Positions 1 to 9,570 of a DNA stretch of 64,000 nucleotides are shown here, piece by piece. The DNA comes from Intestinimonas timonensis (GTDB lineage Bacteria; Bacillota; Clostridia; Oscillospirales; Oscillospiraceae). The stretch covers positions 1,266,985-1,330,984 of the forward strand of contig NZ_LR130817.1 of the NCBI RefSeq assembly GCF_900626145.1. The letters run 5' to 3'. Each line of letters starts with the position of its first letter. Position 1 is the stretch's first letter. The notes beneath the pieces were generated by a model. It saw only the letters and a program-made list of their open reading frames with translations. It made no database searches and was not told the origin of the DNA. The position numbers were made by a program, and so were the translations under genes.

Positions 1-11
1 CCCAAGCATTG

Positions 12-17
12 TATAAT
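12..17 (+). promoter_or_regulatory. candidate -10 box for first gene
   Basis: A perfect TATAAT lies about 65 bases before the first coding start in an AT-rich stretch. The matching -35 box would be at or outside the window edge, so only the -10 can be seen. Confidence 0.4.
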
Positions 18-82
18 ATTTTCCGTGAAGATACAAGGGTAGATTTAAAATTTAAGAAACCCTTATGACATTGGAGGCAGTT

Positions 83-2314
83 ATGAAAGTCATCCATCTC
101 ATCAGCGGCGGCGACAGCGGTGGGGCAAAGACCCACGTTCTCTCCCTGCTTCAAAACCTCTCCAAGAGCATCGACGTGACCATGGTGTGCTTTATGGAGG
201 GGCCCTTTGCCCAGGAGGCCCGGGAGCTGGGCATCCGTACCGAGGTCTACCCCAGCCGGAACGTCCTCAAGACTCTGGCCATCCTCAAGCGGAAGATCCG
301 CACCGAGGGCTGCGACCTTCTCCACTGCCACGGCGCCCGGGGCAACATGATGGGGGCCCTTCTCCGTTGCTCCACCGGTGTGCCGGTGGTCACCACCGTC
401 CACTCCGACTACCGGCTGGACTATCTGGGTCGGCCTTTCTCCCGCCTCACCTACGGTACCATCAACACCATCGCCCTGCGAACGCTGGACTACCGCATTG
501 GCGTATCCGACGCCATGGTGGATCTGCTCATCTCCCGCGGCTTTGACCCGGACAAGCTCTTCCCTATCTACAACGGCATTGACTTCACCCTGCCGCCTCC
601 CGCCATGTCCCGGGCAGAATACTTCCGCTCGGTGGGCCTGAAGGCCGATGAGGATTCGGTGGTGGTGGGTATCGCCGCCCGGCTCAACCCGGTAAAGGAC
701 ATCTCCACCCTCATCAAGGGCTTTGCCAAGGCCCATGAGACCTGTCCCCAGCTGCGGCTCCTCATCGCCGGCGACGGCGAGGAGCGCTCCATGCTGGAGA
801 ATCTGGCCCGTGAGCTGGGTGTGGCCGACACCGTGTGCTTCGCCGGCTGGATCAGCGACACCAATACCTTCTACCAGTCCATCGACATCAACACCCTCAC
901 CTCTCTCTCCGAGACCTTCCCCTACGCCCTCACCGAGGGCGCCCGGGCCTCCCTGCCCACGGTCAGCTCCCGGGTAGGCGGCGTTCCCTATCTGATCGAC
1001 CACGGCGTCAACGGTCTCCTCTTCGAGCCCGGCGACGCCGAGGGCCTGACCCACCATCTTATTACCCTGGCCCAGGACCCGGTCCAGCGGAAGCACCTGG
1101 GAGAGCGGCTGCGTCAAAAGGGCGTGGAGGAGTACTCTCTGGAGTCCACCATTGAACGCCAGCTGAATATCTACCGCACCATCCTCCGGCGCCAGGAGCG
1201 CTCCCGCACCATCGGCCGCCGGGACGGCGCCCTGGTCTGCGGCGCCTATGGCCGTGGCAACGCCGGCGACGACGCCATCCTGGAGGCCATTGTCCGGGAA
1301 CTGCGGCAGATCGATCCCGACCTCCCCGTGTGGGTTCTCTCCCGCCGCCCGGAAGAGACCCGGCTCACCTACCGTGTCAATGCCATCTACACCTTCGCCT
1401 TCCCCAAGTTTTTGGCCCGGATGCGCAAGACCCGGCTCTATATCAACGGCGGCGGCTCCCTCATGCAAGACGTCACCTCCCGCCGGTCCCTGTGGTTCTA
1501 TCTCTTTACCATCTCCGCCGGCAAGAAGTTGGGGAACAAGGTCCTCATGTACGGCTGCGGCATCGGCCCCATCCAGTACCCCTCCAACCGGAAGCTATGC
1601 GCCAGGGTCCTCCAGAGCAACGTGGACATGATCACCCTCCGGGACACCCACTCCCTCACCGAGCTGGAGGACATGGGCATCCACAACCCCGAGATCGTCC
1701 TCTCCTCCGACCCAACCGTCATCCTCCCCGCCGCTGAGCCGGAGGTGGTAGACGGCATGCTGGAGAGTCGCGGCCTGGACCCCCACGGCCGGTATATCGG
1801 CTTCACCCTGCGGCCCTGGCCGGGCTACGACGAGGAAAAGGCAAAGATCTTTGGACAGGCCGCCGATTACGCCTGGGAGAAGTACGGCCTCACCCCCATC
1901 TTCATCCCCATCGAAAAGCGGCTGGACGTAGGTGCCTGCAAGCGGGCCGCCTCCTATATGAAAGCCCCCCACTATATCTTTACCGACACCGGCGCCTCCG
2001 ACCACACCATCGGCCTCTTTGCCCGGATGCAGGTAGTGGTCTCCATGCGTCTCCACGCCCTGGTCTTCTCCGCCGGGCAGGGGGTCCCCCTGGTGGGTGT
2101 GGTCTACGACCAGAAGATCAGCTCCTTCCTGCGCTATATCGGCCAGGACCTCTTCACCGATCTGAAGGACGTGAGCTATGAGCGGCTGTGCGCCCACATC
2201 GACGCCGCCGTGGGCCGCATCGGGGACACCGAATTCCTCTCCGGCGGTGTGGACCGGCTCCGCCAGGTGGAGCAGCGCAACAGCGAGGCCGCCGCAAAGC
2301 TCCTGGGCCGGTGA
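83..2314 (+). CDS. csaB: GT4 glycosyltransferase fused to CsaB-type polysaccharide pyruvyl transferase
   Basis: A 743-residue two-domain cytoplasmic enzyme. Residues 1 to about 375 are a GT-B glycosyltransferase of family 4: glycine-rich start ISGGDSGGAKTHVLSLL, acceptor-side VGIAARLNPVKD, and donor-site ETFPYALTEGARA. Residues about 381 to 700 are a pyruvyl transferase, with GAYGRGNAGDDAILEAI, INGGGSLMQD and the late SMRLHALVFSAGQGVP typical of CsaB. In Gram-positives CsaB adds ketal pyruvate to the cell-wall polymer that anchors S-layer (SLH) proteins; that role here is inferred. I start at 83 because GGAGG sits five bases upstream; an in-frame ATG at 65 has no good site. CsaB is usually a separate protein of about 360 residues, so the fusion is notable. 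The next gene is another glycosyltransferase. Confidence 0.85.
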   Translation: MKVIHLISGGDSGGAKTHVLSLLQNLSKSIDVTMVCFMEGPFAQEARELGIRTEVYPSRNVLKTLAILKRKIRTEGCDLLHCHGARGNMMGALLRCSTGVPVVTTVHSDYRLDYLGRPFSRLTYGTINTIALRTLDYRIGVSDAMVDLLISRGFDPDKLFPIYNGIDFTLPPPAMSRAEYFRSVGLKADEDSVVVGIAARLNPVKDISTLIKGFAKAHETCPQLRLLIAGDGEERSMLENLARELGVADTVCFAGWISDTNTFYQSIDINTLTSLSETFPYALTEGARASLPTVSSRVGGVPYLIDHGVNGLLFEPGDAEGLTHHLITLAQDPVQRKHLGERLRQKGVEEYSLESTIERQLNIYRTILRRQERSRTIGRRDGALVCGAYGRGNAGDDAILEAIVRELRQIDPDLPVWVLSRRPEETRLTYRVNAIYTFAFPKFLARMRKTRLYINGGGSLMQDVTSRRSLWFYLFTISAGKKLGNKVLMYGCGIGPIQYPSNRKLCARVLQSNVDMITLRDTHSLTELEDMGIHNPEIVLSSDPTVILPAAEPEVVDGMLESRGLDPHGRYIGFTLRPWPGYDEEKAKIFGQAADYAWEKYGLTPIFIPIEKRLDVGACKRAASYMKAPHYIFTDTGASDHTIGLFARMQVVVSMRLHALVFSAGQGVPLVGVVYDQKISSFLRYIGQDLFTDLKDVSYERLCAHIDAAVGRIGDTEFLSGGVDRLRQVEQRNSEAAAKLLGR

Positions 2315-2344
2315 GCCCTACCCCCTTCTCATGAGGTGACCTCC

Positions 2345-3421
2345 TTGAAGCAATATATCATCGTCTCCTACACCCCCTGGCGGACCACCCCCTCCCGGAC
2401 CCAGCAGCTCGCCGCCCGGCTGCGGGATGGGGAAGTCCTATTTTTCCAGCCCAGCCGCCCGGGCCATAGCCACAAAGACCCGGGCCGTCAGGTGCGCCCC
2501 AACGTCACCGTGTACACCCTGCCGCCGGTGCGCCCTCTGCCGGAGAATGCGGAGCTCCTGCTGCGCCACGCCGGAAAACGGCTGGCCGCCTTCATCCGCC
2601 GGACCGCTCTCCGCCACGGCTTCCGGGACGTGGTCCTGTGGACCACCCAGCCCCAGCACGTCTACCTGCTGGACCACCTGAACCACCGGGGGCTGGTCTA
2701 CGACTGCGACACCGACTGGTCCGACCTGCCCCCCCAGTGGGAGGGAGATCTGGCCGCCGCCGCCGATGTGGTCTTCACCGCCTCCCCCGGCCTGCTGGAC
2801 CGGCTCTCCCCATGCAACGCCAACATCGCCCTCATCCCTAACGGCGTCAACTATCCCATGTTCTCCCGCCCCAGTTTGGAGGTCCCCCCCGCCCTTCGGG
2901 ACATCCGGGGACCGGTGATGGGCTGGGTGGGCCGCATCGACGCCGGATTGGACCTCTCCCCCGTGGAGTACACCGCCCTGGAGCACCCCGAGTGGACCTT
3001 CGTCCTCTTGGGCAAGGTGGGAGAGCATCCCCGGCTTCCCCGCCTGGAGCGGCTGGCAAACGTCCGCCTCCTGGGCCGGAAGCCCGCGGTGGAAGTACCC
3101 GACTACGTCTCCCGGTTCGACGTGTGCCTGGACCTGCGCCGCCGGGAACAGGATTTTAACGATGTCCTCCCCCGGCGAATCTACGAATACCTCTCCACCG
3201 GCAAGCCCATCGTCACCCTCCTGGCGCCTGACCAGGTGGAGGAGTTCCCCGACGTCATCTACGGCGCCCACTCCCCCGCCGACTACTGCCGGCTGTGTGA
3301 GCGGGCGCTGGCCGAGGACCCCACCTGGGTCTCTCCCCGCCGCCGGGACTACGGCGCCGCTGCGGCCTGGTCCCGCCGGGCCCAGACCGTCCAGCGCATT
3401 CTGGGCGCCATCGGTCTGTGA
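2345..3421 (+). CDS. glycosyltransferase, GT-B fold, TuaH-like
   Basis: A 358-residue cytoplasmic glycosyltransferase that probably works with the preceding fusion on an envelope polymer. Seen: a linker with VFTASPGLLDRL and IPNGVNYPMF, the C-terminal nucleotide-sugar domain opening VMGWVGRIDAG, and the donor-site stretch RRIYEYLSTGKPIVTL. This pattern matches teichuronic-acid and exopolysaccharide transferases; donor and acceptor cannot be told. No transmembrane segment is evident. I favour the TTG at 2345, which has GAGGTGA about five bases upstream; a GTG at 2336 lies inside that site. Only about 30 bases separate it from the preceding gene, so the two are probably co-transcribed. Confidence 0.75.
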   Translation: MKQYIIVSYTPWRTTPSRTQQLAARLRDGEVLFFQPSRPGHSHKDPGRQVRPNVTVYTLPPVRPLPENAELLLRHAGKRLAAFIRRTALRHGFRDVVLWTTQPQHVYLLDHLNHRGLVYDCDTDWSDLPPQWEGDLAAAADVVFTASPGLLDRLSPCNANIALIPNGVNYPMFSRPSLEVPPALRDIRGPVMGWVGRIDAGLDLSPVEYTALEHPEWTFVLLGKVGEHPRLPRLERLANVRLLGRKPAVEVPDYVSRFDVCLDLRRREQDFNDVLPRRIYEYLSTGKPIVTLLAPDQVEEFPDVIYGAHSPADYCRLCERALAEDPTWVSPRRRDYGAAAAWSRRAQTVQRILGAIGL

Positions 3422-3513
3422 GGGGCGGACACAGGACCCAAAACGATTTTTACGATTTCCCTCCCACTTTTTTACGCCCCGTTGTGTAAGCATACGAAAT
3501 TCACCCCGCGCCC

Positions 3514-3542
3514 TTGCAATCAACGTCGATTTTAGATATATT
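3514..3542 (+). promoter_or_regulatory. promoter of the purine operon
   Basis: TTGCAA (3514-3519), 17 bases, then TATATT (3537-3542) form a good sigma-A promoter. A 10-base direct repeat ATTTTAGATA at 3529-3538 and 3540-3549 overlaps the -10 region and has an 11-base period, so it could bind a regulator on one DNA face. Confidence 0.55.
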
Positions 3543-3574
3543 TTAGATAGAATCGTTTGGACGGAGGTGCGGCA

Positions 3575-3640
3575 ATGGCGGGTTCCATCGGAATGTGGGT
3601 CCCCTTCCATGGCCGCAATGCGTCCTCTTCAAGATCATAA
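3575..3640 (+). CDS. putative leader peptide of the purine operon (21 residues)
   Basis: A short open frame with a near-ideal ribosome site (GGAGGTG at 3563-3569, five bases before ATG). It begins MAGSIGMWVPFHG and ends in a serine-rich SSSRS. The stop codon lies seven bases before the terminator stem at 3648, the classical layout of a transcription attenuator. The site and the frame are seen; translation and a regulatory role are inferred. Chance is possible because the frame is short. Confidence 0.4.
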   Translation: MAGSIGMWVPFHGRNASSSRS

Positions 3641-3647
3641 GCCCCGT

Positions 3648-3685
3648 CAGGCCATCCGCACATCGGATGGCCTGATTCTTTTTTT
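3648..3685 (+). terminator. intrinsic terminator / attenuator before purE
   Basis: A perfect 11-bp stem (CAGGCCATCCG at 3648-3658 with CGGATGGCCTG at 3664-3674), five-base loop, then a T-rich tract to 3685. It lies between the operon promoter and purE, so it must be read through for expression. ATGGCC at 3609-3614 can pair with GGCCAT at 3650-3655 as a competing antiterminator. Confidence 0.7.
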
Positions 3686-3722
3686 GTTTCTCTAAAAAAT
3701 TTTCAATCACAGGAGGCCCCAC

Positions 3723-4214
3723 ATGAGTAAGAAAGTCGCCGTGGTCATGGGTTCCGACAGCGATCTGGAGACCATGAAGCCCTGCATCGCCCGCCTCCAG
3801 TCCTTTGGCATCCCCGCCGAGGTCCGGGTCATCTCCGCCCACCGCACCCCCGCTGCCGCCGAGCAGTTCGCCTCCGGCGCCAGGGAGAACGGCTTCGGCG
3901 TCATCATCGCCGCCGCTGGCAAGGCCGCCCACCTGGCCGGCGTGCTGGCCGCCTACACCACCCTCCCCGTCATCGGCGTGCCCATCAAGACCTCCATGAT
4001 GGGCGGCCTGGACTCCCTCCTCTCCATGGTTCAGATGCCCAAGGGTATCCCCGTGGCCTGCGTGGCTGTGGATGGCGCCGACAACGCCGCCATTCTGGCC
4101 GCCCAGATGCTGGCCCTCTCCTATGAGGCCCTGGCCAGTCAACTCGCCGACTTCAAGGCTAAAATGGCCGAGGAAGTGGCCGAGAAGGACCGCCGCATCG
4201 GTGAGAAACTGTAA
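3723..4214 (+). CDS. purE: 5-(carboxyamino)imidazole ribonucleotide mutase
   Basis: Converts N5-CAIR to CAIR (or carboxylates AIR directly in some lineages), a mid-pathway purine step in the cytoplasm. The 163-residue length is normal. Seen: [10 protein letters not shown] at the start, SAHRTP around residue 40 carrying the catalytic histidine, and the substrate loop [22 protein letters not shown] followed by [19 protein letters not shown] instead of the GGAAHL of the Escherichia coli protein is, from memory, common in clostridial forms. It is the first enzyme gene of the operon, and AGGAGG lies just upstream. No purK is visible in the window, so whether it acts as mutase or carboxylase cannot be decided. 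Confidence 0.93.
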   Translation: MSKKVAVVMGSDSDLETMKPCIARLQSFGIPAEVRVISAHRTPAAAEQFASGARENGFGVIIAAAGKAAHLAGVLAAYTTLPVIGVPIKTSMMGGLDSLLSMVQMPKGIPVACVAVDGADNAAILAAQMLALSYEALASQLADFKAKMAEEVAEKDRRIGEKL

Positions 4215-4260
4215 GATCGAGATCTATTCAAAAAATATAGATAGAAGGAGCAAGAGAAAC

Positions 4261-4980
<720 letters not shown>

Positions 4981-4982
4981 GT

Positions 4983-6404
4983 ATGGGCGGCTTCTTCGGC
5001 GCCGTCTCCCGGCAGGACTGCGTACTGGACCTCTTCTTCGGCACCGACTACCACTCCCACCTGGGCACCAAGCGGGGCGGTATGGCGGTCTACGACGAGA
5101 CCGACGGCTTCCAGCGACAAATCCACAATATTGAAAATACCCCCTTCCGCACCAAGTTCGAAAAGGACCTCCACGAGTTTCACGGCCACGCCGGCATCGG
5201 CTGCATCAGCGACACCGACCCCCAGCCCCTGCTGGTGCGCTCCCACCTGGGCCTCTATGCCATCACCACCGTGGGCATCATCAACAACGCCGATACACTG
5301 GTGGAGAAGTACTTCTCCGACCACGGCCATCAGTTCATGGCTATGAGTTCCGGCAAGGTCAACGCCACCGAACTCACCGCCGCCCTCATCAACCAGTGCG
5401 ACGACCTGGTCTCCGGTATTCGCCACGCCCAGGAGGAAATTTACGGTTCCTGTACCATCCTTATCCTGGACAAGGATGGCATCATCGCCGCCCGGGACAA
5501 GCTGGGCCGCCTGCCCGTGCTGGTGGGACAGGGCGAGAAGGGCTGCTGTGTTTCCTTTGAGTCCTTTGCCTATCACAAGCTGGGCTACACTGACGCCTAT
5601 GAGCTGGGTCCCCGGGAGATCGTCCGCATCACCGCCGACGGCTGGGAGACCCTCTCCCCCGCCGGAGAGGAGATGCGCATCTGCGCCTTTCTCTGGACCT
5701 ACTACGGCTACCCCAACTCCAACTACGAGGGAGTCAACGTGGAGGTCATGCGCTACCGCAACGGTGAGATCATGGCTCGGGACGAGGTCCAGAAGGGCAA
5801 ACTCCCCAAGGTGGACTATGTGGCCGGCGTCCCCGACTCCGGTGTCCCCCACGCCATCGGCTTTGCCAACCGCAGCGGTAAGCCCTTTGCACGCCCCTTC
5901 GTCAAATACACCCCCACTTGGCCCCGTTCCTTCATGCCAGCCAGCCAGGAGGTCCGCAACCAGGTGGCCAAAATGAAGCAGATTCCTGTCCCCGAGCTCA
6001 TTGAGGGCAAAAAGCTCCTCTTCGTGGACGACTCCATCGTCCGGGGCACCCAGCTCCGTGAGACCGTGGAATTCCTCTACGAGTCGGGCGCCGCCGAGGT
6101 CCACATGCGCTCGGCCTGCCCCCCCATCATGTACGGCTGCAAATATTTGAACTTCTCCCGCAGCAACTCCGACATGGAGCTGCTGGCCCGTAAGACCATC
6201 CAGGAGCTGGAGGGCGACGAGGGCCAGAACCACCTGGAGGAGTACGCCGACGCCTCCACTGAGCGGGGTGGCTGTATGCTCAAGGCCATCTGCGAGAAGA
6301 TGGGCTTCGACTCCCTGGGCTATCAGTCTCTGGACGGCCTGCTTGAGGCCATTGGCCTTGACCGCAGCAAGATCTGCACCTATTGTTGGACTGGAAAGGA
6401 GTAA
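4983..6404 (+). CDS. PurF paralogue lacking the N-terminal glutaminase cysteine
   Basis: A 473-residue homologue of amidophosphoribosyltransferase with an N-terminal Ntn-type glutaminase domain (about 1-230) and a phosphoribosyltransferase domain. The PRPP loop is intact (KLLFVDDSIVRGTQL at about 343-357), as is AGVPDSGVPHAIG. True PurF has a catalytic cysteine as first residue of the mature chain; here the protein begins MGGFFGAV, with glycine in that place. C-terminal CTYC resembles an Fe-S ligand pair of PurF. Glutamine hydrolysis should therefore be lost. It may be ammonia-dependent, a partner or regulator of the real PurF encoded next to it, or have another PRPP substrate. It starts two bases after purC, so it is firmly in the operon. 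Confidence 0.85.
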   Translation: MGGFFGAVSRQDCVLDLFFGTDYHSHLGTKRGGMAVYDETDGFQRQIHNIENTPFRTKFEKDLHEFHGHAGIGCISDTDPQPLLVRSHLGLYAITTVGIINNADTLVEKYFSDHGHQFMAMSSGKVNATELTAALINQCDDLVSGIRHAQEEIYGSCTILILDKDGIIAARDKLGRLPVLVGQGEKGCCVSFESFAYHKLGYTDAYELGPREIVRITADGWETLSPAGEEMRICAFLWTYYGYPNSNYEGVNVEVMRYRNGEIMARDEVQKGKLPKVDYVAGVPDSGVPHAIGFANRSGKPFARPFVKYTPTWPRSFMPASQEVRNQVAKMKQIPVPELIEGKKLLFVDDSIVRGTQLRETVEFLYESGAAEVHMRSACPPIMYGCKYLNFSRSNSDMELLARKTIQELEGDEGQNHLEEYADASTERGGCMLKAICEKMGFDSLGYQSLDGLLEAIGLDRSKICTYCWTGKE

Positions 6405-6452
6405 TACGCACCTGCACCCACGTCCTATCCCATTGAAAAAGGAAGTACCGAT

Positions 6453-7874
6453 ATGTCTACCCTTCACGAAGAATGCGGTGTTTTCGGCCTGTGCGTAGAC
6501 GGCATGGAGCATGCCGCCGGCTGCGTCTACAACGCCCTTTACGCCCTTCAGCAGCGGGGCCAGGAGAGCGCCGGTATCGCCATCAATGACGGTGGCGTCA
6601 TCACCAGCCACAAGGACGTGGGACTGGTCAGCGAGGTATTCACCCCTGAAGTTTTGGAGCACCTGGGCAACGGCAGCATGGCCGTGGGCCACGTGCGTTA
6701 CGCCACCACCGGCCGGAAGAGCCGCTCCAACGCCCAGCCCATGGTCATCAACCATGTGAAGGGCACCATGGCCTTGTACCACAACGGCAACCTCACCAAC
6801 GCCGCCGAGCTCCGGGAGAAGCTGGAGCTCTCCGGCGCCATCTTCCACACCACCAGCGACACCGAGGTCATCGCCTACACCATCACCGGCGCCCGGCTGA
6901 AGACCCCCTCCATCGAAGCCGCTGTCTCCGCCGCCATGGACATCATCCAGGGCGCCTACTCCCTGGTGCTCCTCTCCCCCCGGAAGCTCATCGCCGCCCG
7001 GGACCCCAACGGCTTCCGCCCCCTGTGCATCGGCACTCTGGAAGGCGGGTATGTCTTTGCCTCCGAGAGCTGCGCCCTGGACGCCATCGGCGCCCGTTTC
7101 CTCCGGGACGTGGAGCCCGGCGAGATCGTGGTGGCCGACAAGGACGGCCTCCGGAGCATCAAGGACCACTGCGGCAAGGCCAAGAGCAGCCTGTGCGTCT
7201 TTGAATTCATCTACTTCGCCCGACCCGACTCGGTCATCGACGGCGCCGGTGTCCACGAGGCCCGTCTCCGGGCCGGTGCCTTCCTGGCCCTGGAGCACCC
7301 CGTCCAGGCCGACATCGTCATCGGTGTCCCCGACTCCGGCATTGACGCCGCCATCGGCTATGCCCGGCAGTCGGGCATCCTCTACGGCACCGGCTTCATC
7401 AAAAATAAGTATATCGCCCGCACCTTCATCGCCCCCGGCCAGAAGAACCGTGAGGACAAGGTGCGCATCAAGCTCAACCCCATCTCCTCTGTGGTCCGGG
7501 GCAAACGGGTGGTCATCGTGGACGACTCCATCGTCCGGGGCACCACCTCGGCCCGGATCGTGAGTCTCCTGCGGGAGGCCGGTGCCACCGAGGTCCACAT
7601 GCGGATCTCCGCGCCCCCCTTCCTCCACCCCTGCTATTTCGGCACCGACATCGACTCCCGTGACCACCTCATCGCCTGTAACCACTCGGTGGAGGAGATC
7701 ACAAAAATCATCGGCGCCGATTCCCTGGGCTACCTCAGCGTGGAGAACGTCCACAAGCTGGCCAACGGCTGCCGCTGCACCTTCTGTGACGGCTGCTTCA
7801 CCGGCCACTACCCCGTTCCCGTGCCAGAGGCCCGGGAAAAGTTCCGCTTCGAGCGCAAGCTCAGCCAAACCTGA
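6453..7874 (+). CDS. purF: amidophosphoribosyltransferase (PurF)
   Basis: Catalyses the committed step of purine synthesis, PRPP plus glutamine to phosphoribosylamine. A short propeptide precedes Cys8 in EECGVFG, the nucleophile after processing. Next come ALQQRGQESAGIA, VGHVRYATTG, the PRPP-binding GKRVVIVDDSIVRGTTS near residues 350-366, and the C-terminal CTFCDGC that fits the Bacillus-type [4Fe-4S] enzyme. Same length as the preceding paralogue but with the complete glutaminase site, so this is the functional copy. AAGGAAG lies just upstream of the ATG, and purM follows 18 bases later. Confidence 0.95.
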   Translation: MSTLHEECGVFGLCVDGMEHAAGCVYNALYALQQRGQESAGIAINDGGVITSHKDVGLVSEVFTPEVLEHLGNGSMAVGHVRYATTGRKSRSNAQPMVINHVKGTMALYHNGNLTNAAELREKLELSGAIFHTTSDTEVIAYTITGARLKTPSIEAAVSAAMDIIQGAYSLVLLSPRKLIAARDPNGFRPLCIGTLEGGYVFASESCALDAIGARFLRDVEPGEIVVADKDGLRSIKDHCGKAKSSLCVFEFIYFARPDSVIDGAGVHEARLRAGAFLALEHPVQADIVIGVPDSGIDAAIGYARQSGILYGTGFIKNKYIARTFIAPGQKNREDKVRIKLNPISSVVRGKRVVIVDDSIVRGTTSARIVSLLREAGATEVHMRISAPPFLHPCYFGTDIDSRDHLIACNHSVEEITKIIGADSLGYLSVENVHKLANGCRCTFCDGCFTGHYPVPVPEAREKFRFERKLSQT

Positions 7875-7892
7875 CATCGAGGAGGTCCCTAC

Positions 7893-8936
7893 ATGAAAAA
7901 CTCCCATTCCGAATCCTACGCCGCCGCCGGCGTGGACGTGACCGCCGGCTATGAGTCCGTGGAGCGCATTAAGCCTATGGTGGAATCCACCTACATCCCC
8001 GGCGTGATGGGTACCCTGGGCGGCTTCGGCGGTCTGTTTGCCCCCGATGTGTCCGGCATGAAAAAGCCGGTGCTGGTTTCCGGCACCGACGGCGTGGGTA
8101 CCAAGCTGCGTCTGGCTCAGCTCATGAACAAGCACGACACCATCGGCATCGACTGCGTGGCCATGTGCGTCAACGACATCATCTGCGGAGGCGCTGCCCC
8201 TCTCTTCTTCCTGGACTACATCGCCTGCGGCAAGAACGACCCCGCTCGTATCGCCGACATCGTCGCCGGCATCACCGAGGGCTGCCGCCAGGCCGGCTGT
8301 GCTCTGGTGGGCGGCGAGACTGCCGAGCACCCCGGCCTCATGGTGGAGGACGACTACGACGTGGCCGGCTTCTCCGTGGGCATCGTGGATGAGGAGAAAA
8401 TCATCGACGGCAAGGATCTCACCGCCGGAGATGTGCTTATCGGCCTGGGTTCCTCCGGCGTCCACTCCAATGGCTTCTCTCTGGTCCGCAAGGTCTTTGA
8501 CGTGGAGCACGCCGACCTCCATGCCCCCATGGACGAGCTGGGCGGCAAGAGCCTGGGCGAGACCCTCCTCACCCCCACCCGCATCTATGTCAAGTCTGTC
8601 CAGTGCCTGCTGAAGAACGGCATCCATGTCAAGGCCATCAGCCACATCACCGGCGGCGGACTCTATGAAAACGTACCCCGGATGATGAAGGAGGGACTCA
8701 CCGCCCGGATTGAGACCGCCTCCTTCCCCGTCCCCCCCATCTTCGATCTCATCGCCAAGAAGGGCGACATCCCCCTGCGGGACATGTACAACACCTTCAA
8801 CATGGGCGTGGGCCTCATCCTGGCCATCCCCAAAGAGGAGGTGGGCCAGGCCAAGGAGATCCTCTGCCGCTCCGGCGAGCGGGCCTACATCATCGGCTCC
8901 GTGGTCAGCGGCGACGCCGGGGTGGAACTGGTATGA
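7893..8936 (+). CDS. purM: phosphoribosylformylglycinamidine cyclo-ligase (AIR synthase)
   Basis: ATP-dependent ring closure of FGAM to AIR. The 347 residues show the AIRS-family hallmarks: AGVDVTAGYESVERIKP at the start, LGGFGGLFAPD, SGTDGVGTKL, CVNDIICGGAAPLFFLDYIA and GGETAEHPG. GGAGGTCC precedes the ATG. The stop overlaps the start of purN by four bases (ATGA), which implies translational coupling. The enzyme acts after PurL, whose gene is not in the window. Confidence 0.96.
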   Translation: MKNSHSESYAAAGVDVTAGYESVERIKPMVESTYIPGVMGTLGGFGGLFAPDVSGMKKPVLVSGTDGVGTKLRLAQLMNKHDTIGIDCVAMCVNDIICGGAAPLFFLDYIACGKNDPARIADIVAGITEGCRQAGCALVGGETAEHPGLMVEDDYDVAGFSVGIVDEEKIIDGKDLTAGDVLIGLGSSGVHSNGFSLVRKVFDVEHADLHAPMDELGGKSLGETLLTPTRIYVKSVQCLLKNGIHVKAISHITGGGLYENVPRMMKEGLTARIETASFPVPPIFDLIAKKGDIPLRDMYNTFNMGVGLILAIPKEEVGQAKEILCRSGERAYIIGSVVSGDAGVELV

Positions 8937-9568
8937 GCACGAAGCGCATCGCCGTGCTGGTCTCCGGCGGCGGCACCAACCTCCAGGCTCTCATCGACGC
9001 CCAACAGGCCGGAAAGCTGCAGGGCGGCGAGATCGTGGCCGTCCTCTCCTCCAAGGCCGGTGCCTACGCCCTGGAGCGGGCGGCCAAGGCCGGTATCCCA
9101 GGCTACGTGGTTGCCCGGAAGGACTTTGACTCCAACCAGGCCATGACGGTGGCCCTGGTGGAGAAACTGAAGGCGCTCTCCATCGACCTGGTGGTGCTGG
9201 CCGGCTTTATGCACATCCTCACAAGCGAGATGGTGGCCGCCTACCCCAACGCCATCCTCAACGTCCACCCCGCCCTCATCCCCTCCTTCTGCGGCAAAGG
9301 CGCCTATGGCCTCCATGTCCATGAGCAGGCTCTGGCCTACGGCGTCAAAGTCACCGGCGCCACCGTCCACTTCGTCAACGAGGAGCCCGACGGCGGCCCC
9401 ATCGTCCTCCAGAAGGCGGTGGCCGTCCAGGAGGGGGACACCCCCGAGATCCTCCAGCGCCGGGTCATGGAGGAGGCCGAGTGGCTCATCCTGCCCCAGG
9501 CCGTCTCCCTCTTCTGCCAGGACCGCCTGAGCGTGGAGGGGCGTATCGTTCATATCAAGGAGGTTTGA
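8933..9568 (+). CDS. purN: GAR transformylase (formyl-THF dependent)
   Basis: Transfers a formyl group from 10-formyl-tetrahydrofolate to GAR. The 211 residues carry the substrate loop VSGGGTNLQALIDA, the catalytic segment ILNVHPALIPSF with its Asn-His pair, and HFVNEEPDGGPI with the catalytic aspartate. Start overlaps the purM stop, and there is only a weak ribosome site, so expression likely depends on coupling. Together with the AICAR formyltransferase downstream it makes the operon draw on folate one-carbon units twice. Confidence 0.95.
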   Translation: MSTKRIAVLVSGGGTNLQALIDAQQAGKLQGGEIVAVLSSKAGAYALERAAKAGIPGYVVARKDFDSNQAMTVALVEKLKALSIDLVVLAGFMHILTSEMVAAYPNAILNVHPALIPSFCGKGAYGLHVHEQALAYGVKVTGATVHFVNEEPDGGPIVLQKAVAVQEGDTPEILQRRVMEEAEWLILPQAVSLFCQDRLSVEGRIVHIKEV

Positions 9569-9570
9569 CC

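Noticed and set aside
3543..3722. A known riboswitch (purine, ZTP, PRPP, guanidine) before purE
   Set aside because: Core consensus strings of these classes are not present; the short frame and terminator explain the visible structure better.
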